Source of the DNA: Elymus sibiricus
Taxonomy: Eukaryota; Streptophyta; Magnoliopsida; Poales; Poaceae
Reading direction: 5' to 3'
Length of the DNA stretch: 64,000 nt
NCBI GenBank assembly: GCA_039707655.1
Contig: CM077671.1
Location: forward strand, 303,614,509-303,678,508
The translations under genes and the position numbers were made by a program. Below the pieces are notes generated by a model. It was not told the DNA's origin and searched no databases. It worked only from the letters and a program-made list of their open reading frames with translations. Shown piece by piece: positions 43,128-53,978 of this stretch (its first letter is position 1; each line of letters starts with the position of its first letter).

Positions 43128-46100
43128 ATGGCTCGCGCAGTAGCACCCCTGAATTTTAATGCGTTCCTAGAGAAAGCTAAGTTGAAAGATGATGGAAGTA
43201 ACTTTGTGGACTGGGCCCGTAATCTAAGGATTATCCTTACGGCTTCCCAGAAGGCTTATGTCCTTGATGCACCGCTTGGTGATCCACCCGCTCCAGTTGA
43301 GTCTCTAGACGTTGTGAACGCCTGGCAGGCTCGTTCTGATGATTACTCAATAGTTCAATGTGCAATGTTGTATGGCTTAGAACCGGGACTTCAAAGACGT
43401 TTTGAACGTCATGGAGCATATGAGATGTTCCAGGAGTTGAAGTTTATCTTTCAGAAGAATGCCCGGATCGAGAGATATGAGATCTCCGATAAGTTCTATA
43501 CTGGCAAGATGGAGGAGAACTGGTCTATCAGTGATCACGTGCTCAGAATGTCTGGGTACTCCACCCGTCTGGCTGAATTAGGGATGCCCCTTCCGCCAGA
43601 GGCTATCACCGACAGAGTTCTTCAATCATTGCCACCTAGCTACAAGAGCTTCGTGTTGAACTATAACATGCACGGGATGAACAAGTCAGTCGCCGAGCTG
43701 TTTGCGATGCTGAAAGCCGCTGAGTCTGAAATTCAGAAGGAGCATCAAGTGTTGATGATCAATAAAACCACTAGTTTCAAGAAAAATGGCAAGGGTAAGA
43801 AGGGTAAATCTAAGAAGGGTGGCAAAGCAGTTGCTGCTCCTGTGAAGAAACCCAAGGCTGGACCCAAACCAGAAACTGAGTGCTTTCATTGCAAGGGAAC
43901 TGGACACTGGAAGCGGAACTGCCCCAAGTATTTGGCTGACAAGAAGGCGGCCAACAAAAAACAAGGTATATATGATATACATGTTATTGATATGTTCCTT
44001 GCCAACCCTCGTTGTAGTGCCTGGGTATTTGATACCGGTGCGGTTGCTCATATTTGCAACTCTAAACAGGAACTGCGGAATAGACTGAGGCTGGCAAAGG
44101 ACGAAGTGACGATGCGCGTGGGAAATGGTTCCAAGGTTGATGTGATCGCCGTCGGCACGCTCGCTCTTCGATTACCGTCGGGATTAGTGATGAACCTAAA
44201 TAAGTGTTATTTGGTGCCTGCGTTAAGCATGAACATTATATCTGGATCTTGTTTATTGCGAGACGGTTACTCATTTAAATCAGAGAATAATGGTTGTTCT
44301 ATTTATATGAGTAATATCTTTTATGGTCATGCACCCAATGTGAGGGGTTTATTCTTATTGAATCTCGATAGTAATGATACACATGTTCATAACATTGATG
44401 CCAAAAGATGTAGAATTGATAATGATAATACCACTTTCTTGTGGCACTGCCGTTTAGGTCATATTGGCGTAAAACGCATGAGGAAGCTCCATGCTGATGG
44501 ACTTTTGGAGTCACTTGATTTTGAATCACTTGACACATGTGAGCCATGCCTCATGGGCAAGATGACTAAAACACCGTTCTCTGGAACAATGGAACGGGCA
44601 AGTGACTTGTTGGAAATCATACATACTGATGTGTGCGGTCCGATGAGTATTGAGGCACGCGGTGGTTATCGTTACTTTCTCACCTTCACTGATGACTTAA
44701 GTAGATATGGGTATATTTACTTAATGAAACACAAGTCTGAAACATTTGAAAAGTTCAAACAATTTCAGAGTGAAGTTGAGAATCATCGTAACAAGAAGAT
44801 TAAATTCCTACGATCTGATCGAGGAGGAGAATATCTGAGTTATGAGTTTGGCAGTCACTTAAGACAATGTGGAATTGTTTCACAACTGACACCGCCTGGA
44901 ACACCACAGCGTAATGGTGTGTCCGAACGTCGTAATCGAACCTTATTGGATATGGTGCGATCTATGATGTCTCTTGCCGATTTGCCACTATCGTTTTGGG
45001 GTTATGCATTAGAGACAGCTGCATTCACTTTAAATAGGGCACCATCGAAATCCGTTGAGACGACGCCATATGAACTTTGGTTTGGCAAGAAGCCAAAGCT
45101 GTCGTTTCTTAAAGTTTGGGGATGTGATGCTTATGTCAAAAAGCTTCAGCCTGAAAAGCTGGAACCCAAAGCGGAGAAATGCGTCTTCATAGGATACCCA
45201 AAAGAGACAGTTGGGTATACCTTCTACCTCAGATCCGAAGGCAAAGTGTTTGTCGCTAAAAACGGAACATTTCTTGAGAAAGAGTTTCTCTCGAAAGAAT
45301 TGAGTGGGAGGAAGATAGAACTTGATGAGGTTGTTGAACCTTTACTTCAACCTGAGAGTAGCGCAGCGCAGAAAGATGTTTCTGTGGAGCCTACATTAGC
45401 TGAAGAGGAAGTTAATGATGATGATCATGAAGCTTTGGATCAAGTTGCTATCGAACCTCGTAGGTCGACAAGGACGCGTACTGCTCCCGAGTGGTACGGC
45501 AACCCTGTCTTAGAGGTCATGTTGTTAGACAACGATGAACCTACGAGCTATGGAGAAGCGATGATGGGCCCGGATTCCGAGAAGTGGTTAGAGGCCATGA
45601 AATCCGAGATGGGATCCATGTATGAAAACAAAGTATGGACTTTGGAAGTATTACCTGAAGGGCGTAAGGCCATTCAGAACAAATGGATCTTTAAGAGGAA
45701 GACGGACGCGGACGGTAATGTCACCGTCTATAAAGCTCGACTTGTGGCAAAGGGTTTTTCACAAGTTCAAGGAGTTGACTACGATGAGACCTTCTCACCC
45801 GTAGCGATGCTTAAGTCCGTCAGAATCATGTTAGCAATAGCTGCCTTTTTCGATTATGAAATTTGGCAGATGGATGTCAAAACAGCGTTCCTTAACGGTT
45901 ACCTTAAGGAAGAGTTGTATATGATGCAACCAGAAGGTTTTGTCGATCCAGAGAATGCTGACAAAGTTTGCAAACTCCAGCGATCCATTTATGGACTGGT
46001 GCAAGCATCTCGGAGTTGGAATCTTTGTTTTGATGAGGTGATCAAAGCGTTCGAGTTTATACAAGTTTACGGAGAAGCTTGTATTTACAAGAAAGTGAGT

Positions 46101-47111
46101 GGGAGCTCTATAGCGTTTCTAATATTATATGTGGATGACATATTACTGATTGGAAACAATATAGAAATGCTGGAAAGCATAAAGGAATATTTGAACAAGA
46201 GTTTTTCAATGAAGGACCTAGGAGAAGCTGCTTTCATATTAGGCATCAAGATCTATAGAGATAGATCGAGACGTTTGATAGGACTTTCACAAAGCACATA
46301 CCTTGACAAAGTTTTGAAGAAGTTCAAAATGGATCAGTCCAAGAAGGGGTTCTTGCCTGTATTGCAAAGTGTGAAGTTGAGTAAGACTCAATGCCCAGTG
46401 ACTGCAGAAGATAGAGAAAAGATGAGTGTCATCCCCTATGCTTCGGCCATAGGCTCTATCATGTATGCAATGCTGTGCACAAGACCGGATGTCAGCCTTG
46501 CCATAAGTATGGTCGGAAGGTTTCAAAGTGATCCAGGAATGGAACACTGGACGGCGGTCAAGAATATCCTGAAGTACCTGAAAAGGACTAAGGACATGTT
46601 TCTCGTTTATGGAGGTGATCAAGAGCTCGTCGTAAAGGGTTACGTCGATGCAAGCTTTGACACTGATCCGGATGACTCTAAGTCGCAAACCAGATACGTA
46701 TTTATTCTTAATGGGGGTGCGGTTAGCTGGTGCAGTTCCAAGCAAAGCGTGGTAGCTGATTCTACATGCGAAGCGGAGTACATCGCTGCCTCGGAGGCGG
46801 CGAAGGAAGGTGTCTGGATGAAGGAGTTCATGACAGATCTTGGAGTAGTGCCTAGTGCGCTTAACCCAATGACTCTGTTTTGTGATAATACTGGTGCCAT
46901 TGCTCTAGCCAAGGAACCAAGATTTCACAAGAGGACCAGACACATAAAGCGACGTTTCAATTCCATCCGCGATTACATCAAGGAGGACGACATAAATATT
47001 TGCAAAGTACACACGGATCTAAATGTTGCAGATCCGATGACTAAACCTCTTCCAAGGGCTAAACATGAACAACACCAGAACTGCATGGGTGTTCGATTCA
47101 TTACAATGTAA
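43128..47111 (+). CDS. Copia gag-pol polyprotein, 1,327 aa
   Basis: A single uninterrupted frame encodes all proteins needed for Copia replication, in the Copia order. Gag covers about residues 1-240. The CCHC zinc knuckle (CFHCKGTGHWKRNC) is at about 252, and the aspartic protease motif DTGA at about 302. The integrase HHCC zinc finger starts at about 438. Its catalytic core starts with HTDVCGPM (Asp about 501), followed by SDRGGEY and NGVSERRN. Reverse transcriptase has YVDDILLIG at about 1,001. RNase H has YVDASFD at about 1,172, followed by DSTCEAEYIAASEA. Integrase before reverse transcriptase defines Copia. Length is normal for the family. The expected active-site residues are visible and there is no stop or frameshift. 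The product would act in cytoplasmic virus-like particles and then, as integrase, in the nucleus. Confidence 0.95.
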   Translation: MARAVAPLNFNAFLEKAKLKDDGSNFVDWARNLRIILTASQKAYVLDAPLGDPPAPVESLDVVNAWQARSDDYSIVQCAMLYGLEPGLQRRFERHGAYEMFQELKFIFQKNARIERYEISDKFYTGKMEENWSISDHVLRMSGYSTRLAELGMPLPPEAITDRVLQSLPPSYKSFVLNYNMHGMNKSVAELFAMLKAAESEIQKEHQVLMINKTTSFKKNGKGKKGKSKKGGKAVAAPVKKPKAGPKPETECFHCKGTGHWKRNCPKYLADKKAANKKQGIYDIHVIDMFLANPRCSAWVFDTGAVAHICNSKQELRNRLRLAKDEVTMRVGNGSKVDVIAVGTLALRLPSGLVMNLNKCYLVPALSMNIISGSCLLRDGYSFKSENNGCSIYMSNIFYGHAPNVRGLFLLNLDSNDTHVHNIDAKRCRIDNDNTTFLWHCRLGHIGVKRMRKLHADGLLESLDFESLDTCEPCLMGKMTKTPFSGTMERASDLLEIIHTDVCGPMSIEARGGYRYFLTFTDDLSRYGYIYLMKHKSETFEKFKQFQSEVENHRNKKIKFLRSDRGGEYLSYEFGSHLRQCGIVSQLTPPGTPQRNGVSERRNRTLLDMVRSMMSLADLPLSFWGYALETAAFTLNRAPSKSVETTPYELWFGKKPKLSFLKVWGCDAYVKKLQPEKLEPKAEKCVFIGYPKETVGYTFYLRSEGKVFVAKNGTFLEKEFLSKELSGRKIELDEVVEPLLQPESSAAQKDVSVEPTLAEEEVNDDDHEALDQVAIEPRRSTRTRTAPEWYGNPVLEVMLLDNDEPTSYGEAMMGPDSEKWLEAMKSEMGSMYENKVWTLEVLPEGRKAIQNKWIFKRKTDADGNVTVYKARLVAKGFSQVQGVDYDETFSPVAMLKSVRIMLAIAAFFDYEIWQMDVKTAFLNGYLKEELYMMQPEGFVDPENADKVCKLQRSIYGLVQASRSWNLCFDEVIKAFEFIQVYGEACIYKKVSGSSIAFLILYVDDILLIGNNIEMLESIKEYLNKSFSMKDLGEAAFILGIKIYRDRSRRLIGLSQSTYLDKVLKKFKMDQSKKGFLPVLQSVKLSKTQCPVTAEDREKMSVIPYASAIGSIMYAMLCTRPDVSLAISMVGRFQSDPGMEHWTAVKNILKYLKRTKDMFLVYGGDQELVVKGYVDASFDTDPDDSKSQTRYVFILNGGAVSWCSSKQSVVADSTCEAEYIAASEAAKEGVWMKEFMTDLGVVPSALNPMTLFCDNTGAIALAKEPRFHKRTRHIKRRFNSIRDYIKEDDINICKVHTDLNVADPMTKPLPRAKHEQHQNCMGVRFITM

Positions 47112-47149
47112 ATCACATAGTAATGTGAACTAGATTATTGACTCTAGTG

Positions 47150-47161
47150 CAAGTGGGAGAC
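47150..47161 (+). other. Copia polypurine tract
   Basis: CAAGTGGGAGAC immediately before the 3' LTR; the AGTGGGAGA form is usual in Copia elements. Confidence 0.75.
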
Positions 47162-49008
47162 TGTTGGAAATATGCCCTAGAGGCAATAATAAATTGGTTA
47201 TTATTATATTTCCTTGTTCATGATAATCGTTTATTATCCATGCTATAATTGTATTGATTGGAAACTCAAATACATGTGTGGGTACATAGACAACACTGTG
47301 TCCCTAGTAAGCCTCTAGTTGACTAGCTCGTTGATCAAAGATGGTTAAGGTTTCCTAGCCATTGACATGAGATGTCATTTGATAACGGGATCACATCATT
47401 AGGAGAATGATGTGATGGACAAGACCCAAACTAAGAACGTAGCATTTGATCGTGTCAGTTTATTGCTATTGTTTTCTGCATGTCAAGTATCTGTTCCCAT
47501 GACCATGAGATCATGCAACTCCCTGACATCGGAGGAGTACCTTGTGTGTATCAAACGTCGCAACGTAACTGGGTGACTATAAAGGTGCTCTACAGGTATC
47601 TCCGAGGGTGTCTGTTGGGTTGGCATGGATCAAGACTGGGATTTGTTACTCTGTGTGACGGAGAGGTATCTCAGGGCCCACTCGGTAATACAACATCACA
47701 ATGAGCCTTGCAAGCAATGTGACTAAAGTGTTAGCCACGAGATCTTGTATTACGGAACGAGTAAAGAGACTTGCCGGTAACGAGATTGAACTAGGTATAG
47801 AGATACCGACGATCGAATCTCGGGCAAGTAGCATACCGAAGAACAAAGGGAACAGCATACGGGATTAACTGAATCCTTGACATAGAGGTTCGACCGATAA
47901 AAGATCTTCGTAGAATATGTAGGAGCCAATATGGGCATCCAGGTCCCGCTATTGGTTATTGGCCGTAGAGGTGTCTCGGTCATGTCTACATAGTTCTCGA
48001 ACCCGCAGGGTCTACACACTTAAACGTTTGGTGACGATTAGTATAGTTGAGTTATTATGTTGGTGACCGAAGGTTGTTCGGAGTCCCGGATAAGATCCCG
48101 GACATGACGAGGATCTCCGGAATAGTCCGGAGGTAAAGATTGATATATGTGATAATAGTGTTTTGATCTCCGGAAGAGTTCCGGAGTTCACCGGAATGGG
48201 TTCCGGATGTTTACCGAAGTGTTCGGGTGCAGCAACACTTTATATGGGCCAAAGGGATAAAGCCCACGAGGTATTGGAAAGTGCAAAAAGTAGTTTTGCT
48301 GCCGCGTAAGCGGTACTACCGTTTTGTGAAGCGGTACTACCGCCCAAGCGGTACTACCGCTTGTGTGAAGCGGTACTACCGCCCAAGCGGTACTACCGCT
48401 TGTGTGAAGCGGTACTACCGCTTGTGCGCGGTACTGCAGGGATCCGAGTTGGACTCTTTCCCTGCGGGCCAAACCGACCTTGTGCGGGCAAAACCGACCT
48501 GGAGGAGGCTTTTACTCCAAGTTTAGACCCCAAGGCTCAACATATAAATAGAGGGGCAGGGCTAGCACACGGGATACATCAAGATTTCCCCAAGCCGTGT
48601 GCGGCAACCCTAACCCTCTAGTTCCTCCATCATAATCTCCGTAGCGCTTGGCGAAGCCCTGCAGAGATTGTTCCTCACTACCATCACCACGCCGTCGTGC
48701 TGCTGGAACTCAACCACTACTTCACCATCGCTCGCTGGATCGAGGAGGTGAAGGCGTCATCAAGCCGTACGTGTGTTGAACGCGGAGGTGCCGTCCGTTC
48801 GGCGCTAGTTCGTGATCGGATCGAGGGACGACTTGCGATTTGGATCGCGGAGACGTTCGACTACATCAACCACGTTTCTTAAACGCTTCCGCTTAGCGAT
48901 CTACAAGGGTATGTAGATTTACTCTCCCTCTCGTAGATGCTCATCACCATGGATAGATCTTGTGTGTGCGTAGGAAAATTTTTGTTTCCCATGCAACGTT
49001 CCCCAACA
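47162..49008 (+). repeat. Copia 3' LTR
   Basis: 1,847 bp, about 8 differences from the 5' LTR (for example near 47,452, 47,498, 47,831, 48,066, 48,628 and 48,680). Confidence 0.95.
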
Positions 49009-49990
49009 GGCTCCACCTCATTGTGGCGTCGCACCACCTCGCCTCGCCTCGCTTTCATCGGCGTCCACTCCGAGCCGCCGTTGCCCCGCTGCCGCGCCTG
49101 CCTGCAAGCCGCCACCGCGGCCAAAGGCCCGTCTTCAAGCCGCCGCTTCCGCCTCATCTCGCTTCAAGCCGCGGCCGCGCCAGGCAGGCCTCGCGTCCTG
49201 CGAGCCGCCGCGCTGCTCCCGCCGTGCCGCTACTCTTGCGCCTGCCGGCTCGTCACACCTCGCGTGCCCCCCGGCTCACCGCTCCTCGCGTCCGAGTGGC
49301 CGCTGCTGCGCCGGCCTCCGCTGTGACTCAACTCTAGCTCGCCTCTGCCCCTGTGGTTTCCGCCGCTCTGCTCTGCGCCTGCCTCGCATGTTCGCTGAGC
49401 CGCTATTCTGCTATGCCGTGCCGGCTCTTGCCTACGTCAGCATCGCGTAACCCGCCTGCATCCACCACGGCGCAGCATCGCCTCCGCTCCGGCTGTCCGC
49501 CGGCTCGCCGCCCCGCTGCTTCGGTTCTGCGTCTCACCCTCGCCTCCCCTCCTGCACCACGCCCCCTCTCCACAACACAACGCCTTGAGCCGCCGCGCCG
49601 CGTCGGGCCGCCGTGCCTCCAAGGCGCCGTGCCGTGCCGCCTCGCCTGCCTTCGCCGCGATGCGCCTGCGCCGGCTCCGCAGCGCCTCGGCCCTGCTCCT
49701 CCGCGTCCGCGCCTTGAGCCGCCGTGCGTCGGCCCAGCTCCTTCGCTCCCGCGCCTTGAGCCGACGAGAGCCGGCCCTGCTCACCTATTTCCGCTGCTCC
49801 CGCCGCGCCTGCGAGTCGCCCGGCTCCTAGCTGCGCGCACGCCTTGTTTCAAACGCGCCGCGCTTCGCCTTCGCGCGCAACCGTTCTGTCCCTGCACCCC
49901 GCATACCTCCATCACCGGCCCTGCGCGCGGTCCGGCTGGGGACCGGCGGCTCTCCCTCCGCGTGCATGTGCGCCTCGCCCCTGCAGAGTT
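49009..49990 (+). other. GC-rich zone of the Gypsy-type element, right part
   Basis: Continues the GC-rich zone cut by the Copia insertion, with the same word usage (GAGCCGCCG, CCGGCTC). Open frames at 49,353-50,003 (+) and others on both strands are low-complexity and overlap each other. Confidence 0.65.
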
Positions 49991-51160
49991 TCTGTCGAGT
50001 TGATGGCCGTGCTGAGCTAGCTTGTGTGTACGTACATGGCCAGAATCAATTAAGGTGCCCGCTAGCTTGCTTTGGATAGGTTGCACTTCATGTTATGCTT
50101 CCGGAGGATACAAGCTAGCCCTACAAAACCAACACACAGTTGAACAAGCGCCTGAGGTTTGCGGTCATTTGAGAGCAAAGCAGAGGAATATCAGCCGCCG
50201 TCCGCGCCACTCGGTGCAGAGGAATATCAGCATCGAAACTTGAGCGCTACAACCGCGTCGGGCCATGGCGCGAGCTGCCACTCTGTGAGGCAAAACGCGG
50301 TCAAAGGAGGATGAGGATACGTTGAGCCGCTGAAGCTATGATTGCTTTGACTAAACCAGGTGCAGTCGTTCCCCTAAATTGCTAGGTGCACTAAAATTAT
50401 TATATAAGGCATATTTTGTCTGCTGGTATTATTTTGTGTTTGCAGATCTATTCAGGACAAAAGTTATTTGCCGATGTTCAAGTACGTCATTTCTGACAAT
50501 TTGTAGGGTCATCGCGACGTCCAATTCAGGCAGACGAATGTATACCATCAACACAACAGAGGTCACGTCAGCATTTCGTGTACTCCGGGTCACCTAAAAG
50601 CTGCACACGTGCCCTGTCATCATATGATCCAAAGTGGAGGACAATTATTCGCTGCAAAGGTGGCATTATATTACGCGCCCGCGGCCCGTTCAACATCAAC
50701 AACGCCGCGGCCGTCTCTCACGACCGCGCCGGCTTACAACGCCGCGACCGTCTCTCGCGACTGCACCAGCTTACAACGCCGCGACTGACTTCTACGTCTA
50801 CATCAACATACCGGTGCAGTGCTTGCTTATTTAAGCCGCCCAATGGACGCGCGCAAGATGCCGCCCACAGTCTGATCTACATCAGCATACCGGTGCAGTG
50901 TTCGTCTATACGAGCCGCACAAACAGACAGGCGCACAAGTTGCCGCCACAGCGGTTTGGTTAACTTCAACAACCAGCCGGGACGAACCATCGACCGGATT
51001 ATTGAAACAATTCATACGGGATCGTCTATAACACGCCACGGTCAACCTCAACCTTCAGTGGAGACTCACAAGCCGCCTCTTCGAGTCAACTTAAGACTTG
51101 TGGGCTACAGACATGGCTCCACACATTTGGTCATTTTCAACGAGAACCCCGGGTCATTGC
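49991..51160 (+). other. Non-coding interior of the Gypsy-type element
   Basis: No domain recognised. A short direct repeat of TACATCA(R)CATACCGGTGCAGTG stands at about 50,800-50,820 and 50,880-50,900. The ORF at 50,578-51,171 (197 codons) has no features I can interpret. Confidence 0.5.
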
Positions 51161-51174
51161 AAGGAAGTTAACTT

Positions 51175-53387
51175 GGTTCCGGGGGCTACTACATTATTGG
51201 CGGAAGATTAAAAGTTGCCCAAGAGGACGAACCGCCGTGATGCACCATTCAAACATGGGTGCCCAGATTTATTGGATCATCATAAAGTCACTTGAAGGCT
51301 TCTGCCGTTTCTTCATACAAGATGGCGGCTTACAAGATGGTGCAAAAAGTTGACTCCGTCGACAAGGTCATTTAGGGGCTTCCAACCCACCGGGTTTAGC
51401 TTACACACCCTCTTGATCGGCTCTTCAGCCACCGTAAGGCCGGGTTGTATACCCAAAAGTTGACTCCGTCAACAAGGTCATTTGTGGGCTTCCAACCCAC
51501 CAGGTTTAGCTTACACACCCTCTTGATCGGCTCTTCAGCCACCGCAAGTTCGGGTTAAACCTGCCTGTATGCTGCTGCTCCGCTAGGTGACCCGCCGAAC
51601 TCTTACCAGTTAATCTCGGCTAGAGACCCTGAGCTGTTCAAAGTATTTGACAGTCACTCTCACTAGAGACCCTGTACTGGTCAAGGTTAAACCGGCGGTT
51701 CTTGTCATGTGAGGGCCGGCTTACGGAAAGCGAGGATAAACTCACCCATCTGCTGCATACTCTTCGCTATGTGGCCCGTTCGTACTCTTAAACAGTTACT
51801 CTTTTAAAGACCCTGCACTGTTTAAGGTTCAAATGACGGATTTATGTCACGTGAGAAGTAGCTTATGGTCCCGGGGGGTACTCATGCCCTGCTGCGCCTC
51901 TCTATGGTTCGTTGTTCTCTTACCAGTTAATCTCGCCTAGAGACCCTGAGCCGCTCAAAGGAGTTGACGGTCACTCTCACTAGAGACCCTGTACTGTTAA
52001 GCGTTCAAACAACGAGTTCATGCCAGGAGAGCCGGCATATGAGTTTTCGAAAAAAAGCAAGAACATATACAAGAGTTGATCTCTTCTGGTTGTGCCTTCA
52101 AAGCAAGAACATCATACATTGCATCATACATTGCATCATCATTGCATCATCTTACCATGCATCATATATGCATGGATATCCTGGTCTACATTACAGGAAC
52201 CGGTTTTTTCAAACCGGGTTATATTATTCAAATCTTAATAGCCAACATGGCTGGATTTTTCATTATGGTTGTCATAACCAGCATTGGTTGATTGAGGTTT
52301 TCAAAGCCCCTTCAGAGTAATGGCTATTATTCCTTCATCCCAAAAATACCAGCTTACAGCAAGGAGCATGGTTCAACATTCATATACAAGGCTTTCAGCA
52401 AACATCATCTGGACAGTGGATAAAATTTTATTCTACAATGGAAGGAATAGTCCCGAATCGTTGGTGACATACAACCGGCACTTGGGGGCTACATTATTCA
52501 AGTCCAGTTTATATCAAGTATGCAAGTCCCATGTCACTGCAAGCATGCATCACGGCACTTGGGGGCTAATGCAAGCTGTTTTTCAAGTCATTACATTGTC
52601 AACAGACCCTATTATCTCAAGGAGATGAGCCGGCCTTTATATCTTTTTCTAAGTCCCAGCCCAGTATTGTTTTACTGAGCCGGCCCTTGGGGGCTACACA
52701 TTGCTCCTCAAGTCTATATGATCAGATCTACAACAAGTTCCTGCTCATTATTGCATAATGACCCGGCCCTTGGGGGCTACACTGGCTGAAGTTTTATGAG
52801 CATAAGACATTTACAAGTCCCAGGTTGTTGCAAGCAACACAACCCGGAACTTGGGGGCTACCCAATCAAAGCTATTATTGCAAAGCACCAAGTCATCATG
52901 GATAACTTGGAGCTTGGGGGCTACAGGTAATATGGAGATAAAAATAGCAGGACATTTTTAAGCTATCAAATTTTGAGTGAGCTAGGTCTCATTTCTTCAT
53001 GGAGCTGATGCGTTGGAAGACCGGCTCTACATCAGATGGATTTTCATCCCAATATTTTTATCAAATCAGCTGGAGTCTAGTTGTTTGACCCGGCATTATC
53101 AAAAGATCATAACCCGGCAGAGTTTATATAAGCAACCCGACTTCACAAGTTGAAGAGTATTGGAGGCCGACTCAATGGCATATGGGTGTTGTATTCCCAA
53201 TATTTTACTTCAAAGGACACTGACAAGCAAGATGATTGAGAAGACCGCTCGTTCATATGAAGAAGAAACCCGGATTTTCAAGGAGCTACTTCATTAAGCC
53301 GGCCAGTGGAGCGAGCCGGTCACTTAACATATTTATTCTTATTTCAGGAGCTTAGCATGAATAAATTCAAGCTAACCTGGGGGCTAA
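51175..53387 (+). repeat. 3' zone with repeated polypurine-like TTGGGGGCTA motifs
   Basis: TTGGGGGCTA or close forms stand at about 51,178, 52,482, 52,559, 52,686, 52,771, 52,852 and 52,913. The true polypurine tract CCTGGGGGCTAA is at 53,376-53,387. A tandem duplication with CTTCCAACCCACC(R)GGTTTAG occurs at about 51,350-51,545. No coding domain. The part from 51,751 on is homologous to the window start. Confidence 0.75.
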
Positions 53388-53978
53388 TGTCGGGGATATT
53401 ACTCCGCGGTATAACCCGGCCGGAAGTATGACCCGACCAGGACTTGGCGACTCATTGGTGACCCGGCAGGCGAGTCAGACGAGCGACAAGGCCCAGGGCC
53501 CAGCGAGCAAGCCGGCGCAAGGCGGCTCGTGGACGGGCCTGGAGGGGCGGCTCACAAGAGAAGGCCCAAAGGAGAGAAATGATTCCATCACAAAGGAAAC
53601 AAGACCCGGATTAGGATTCAAGAGAGACTAGTCCTAATCCTACTCCTAGTAGGACTCTACATGTAAACCTACCCTTTCCACTTATATAAGGAGGGGTAAG
53701 GCGCCCCAAGAGAGACAAGTTGACAACTTCAAGTCATTAGAGATAGACAGATTAGAGGCTCTCGAGATTAGAGGCAGCAAGACAGCACCCTTGTAATCGA
53801 TACACCAATCAATACACACAAAGCAGGACGTAGGCTTTTACCTCCATCGGAGGGGCCGAACCTGGGTAAACTCGCGTCTCTCGATTGCGACCAACCCCTC
53901 TCAAGCCGCCACATAGTTGCGATGGCCTCACACCCAAGTTCTCTCCCGAGGACATCTTGCCGTGACAAAACCACGACA
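53388..53978 (+). repeat. 3' LTR of the non-coding Gypsy-type element
   Basis: 591 bp; lacks the 31-bp duplication of the 5' LTR. TATA box at 53,683-53,689. Followed by a G-run that merges back into CACTA sequence. Confidence 0.88.

Larger units (their letters stand above)
40002..49008 (+). mobile_element. Young, apparently intact Angela/BARE-like Copia retrotransposon
   Basis: Level 5 of the nest. Both LTRs are 1,847 bp (40,002-41,848 and 47,162-49,008) and start TGTTGGAAATATGCCCTAGA as in the Angela/BARE/WIS group. They differ at only about 8 positions. The target duplication GGCTC (39,997-40,001 and 49,009-49,013) is perfect. A primer site, polypurine tract and a single uninterrupted gag-pol frame are present. 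By structure it could be autonomous. The assignment to Angela rather than a related family is uncertain. Confidence 0.95.
38029..53978 (+). mobile_element. Complete non-coding Gypsy-type LTR element (carries a Copia insertion)
   Basis: Level 4 of the nest and the second copy of the family at 1-2,232. The LTRs are 38,029-38,649 (621 bp) and 53,388-53,978 (591 bp). They differ at about 11 positions plus a 31-bp tandem duplication in the left one. G-runs on both outer sides fit a GGGGG target duplication. The TTGGCGCC-type primer site suggests Gypsy. After removing the Copia insertion the interior is about 5.7 kb, with no gag or pol motifs. It has a GC-rich zone (39,030-40,001 plus 49,009-49,990) and a 3' zone with repeated TTGGGGGCTA motifs. 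It fits the definition of a large retrotransposon derivative (LARD). Confidence 0.88.

Noticed and set aside
48937..50003. ORFs of 129, 125 and 216 codons
   Set aside because: They either start inside the Copia LTR and cross the insertion junction or lie in the same GC-rich zone; not protein-like.
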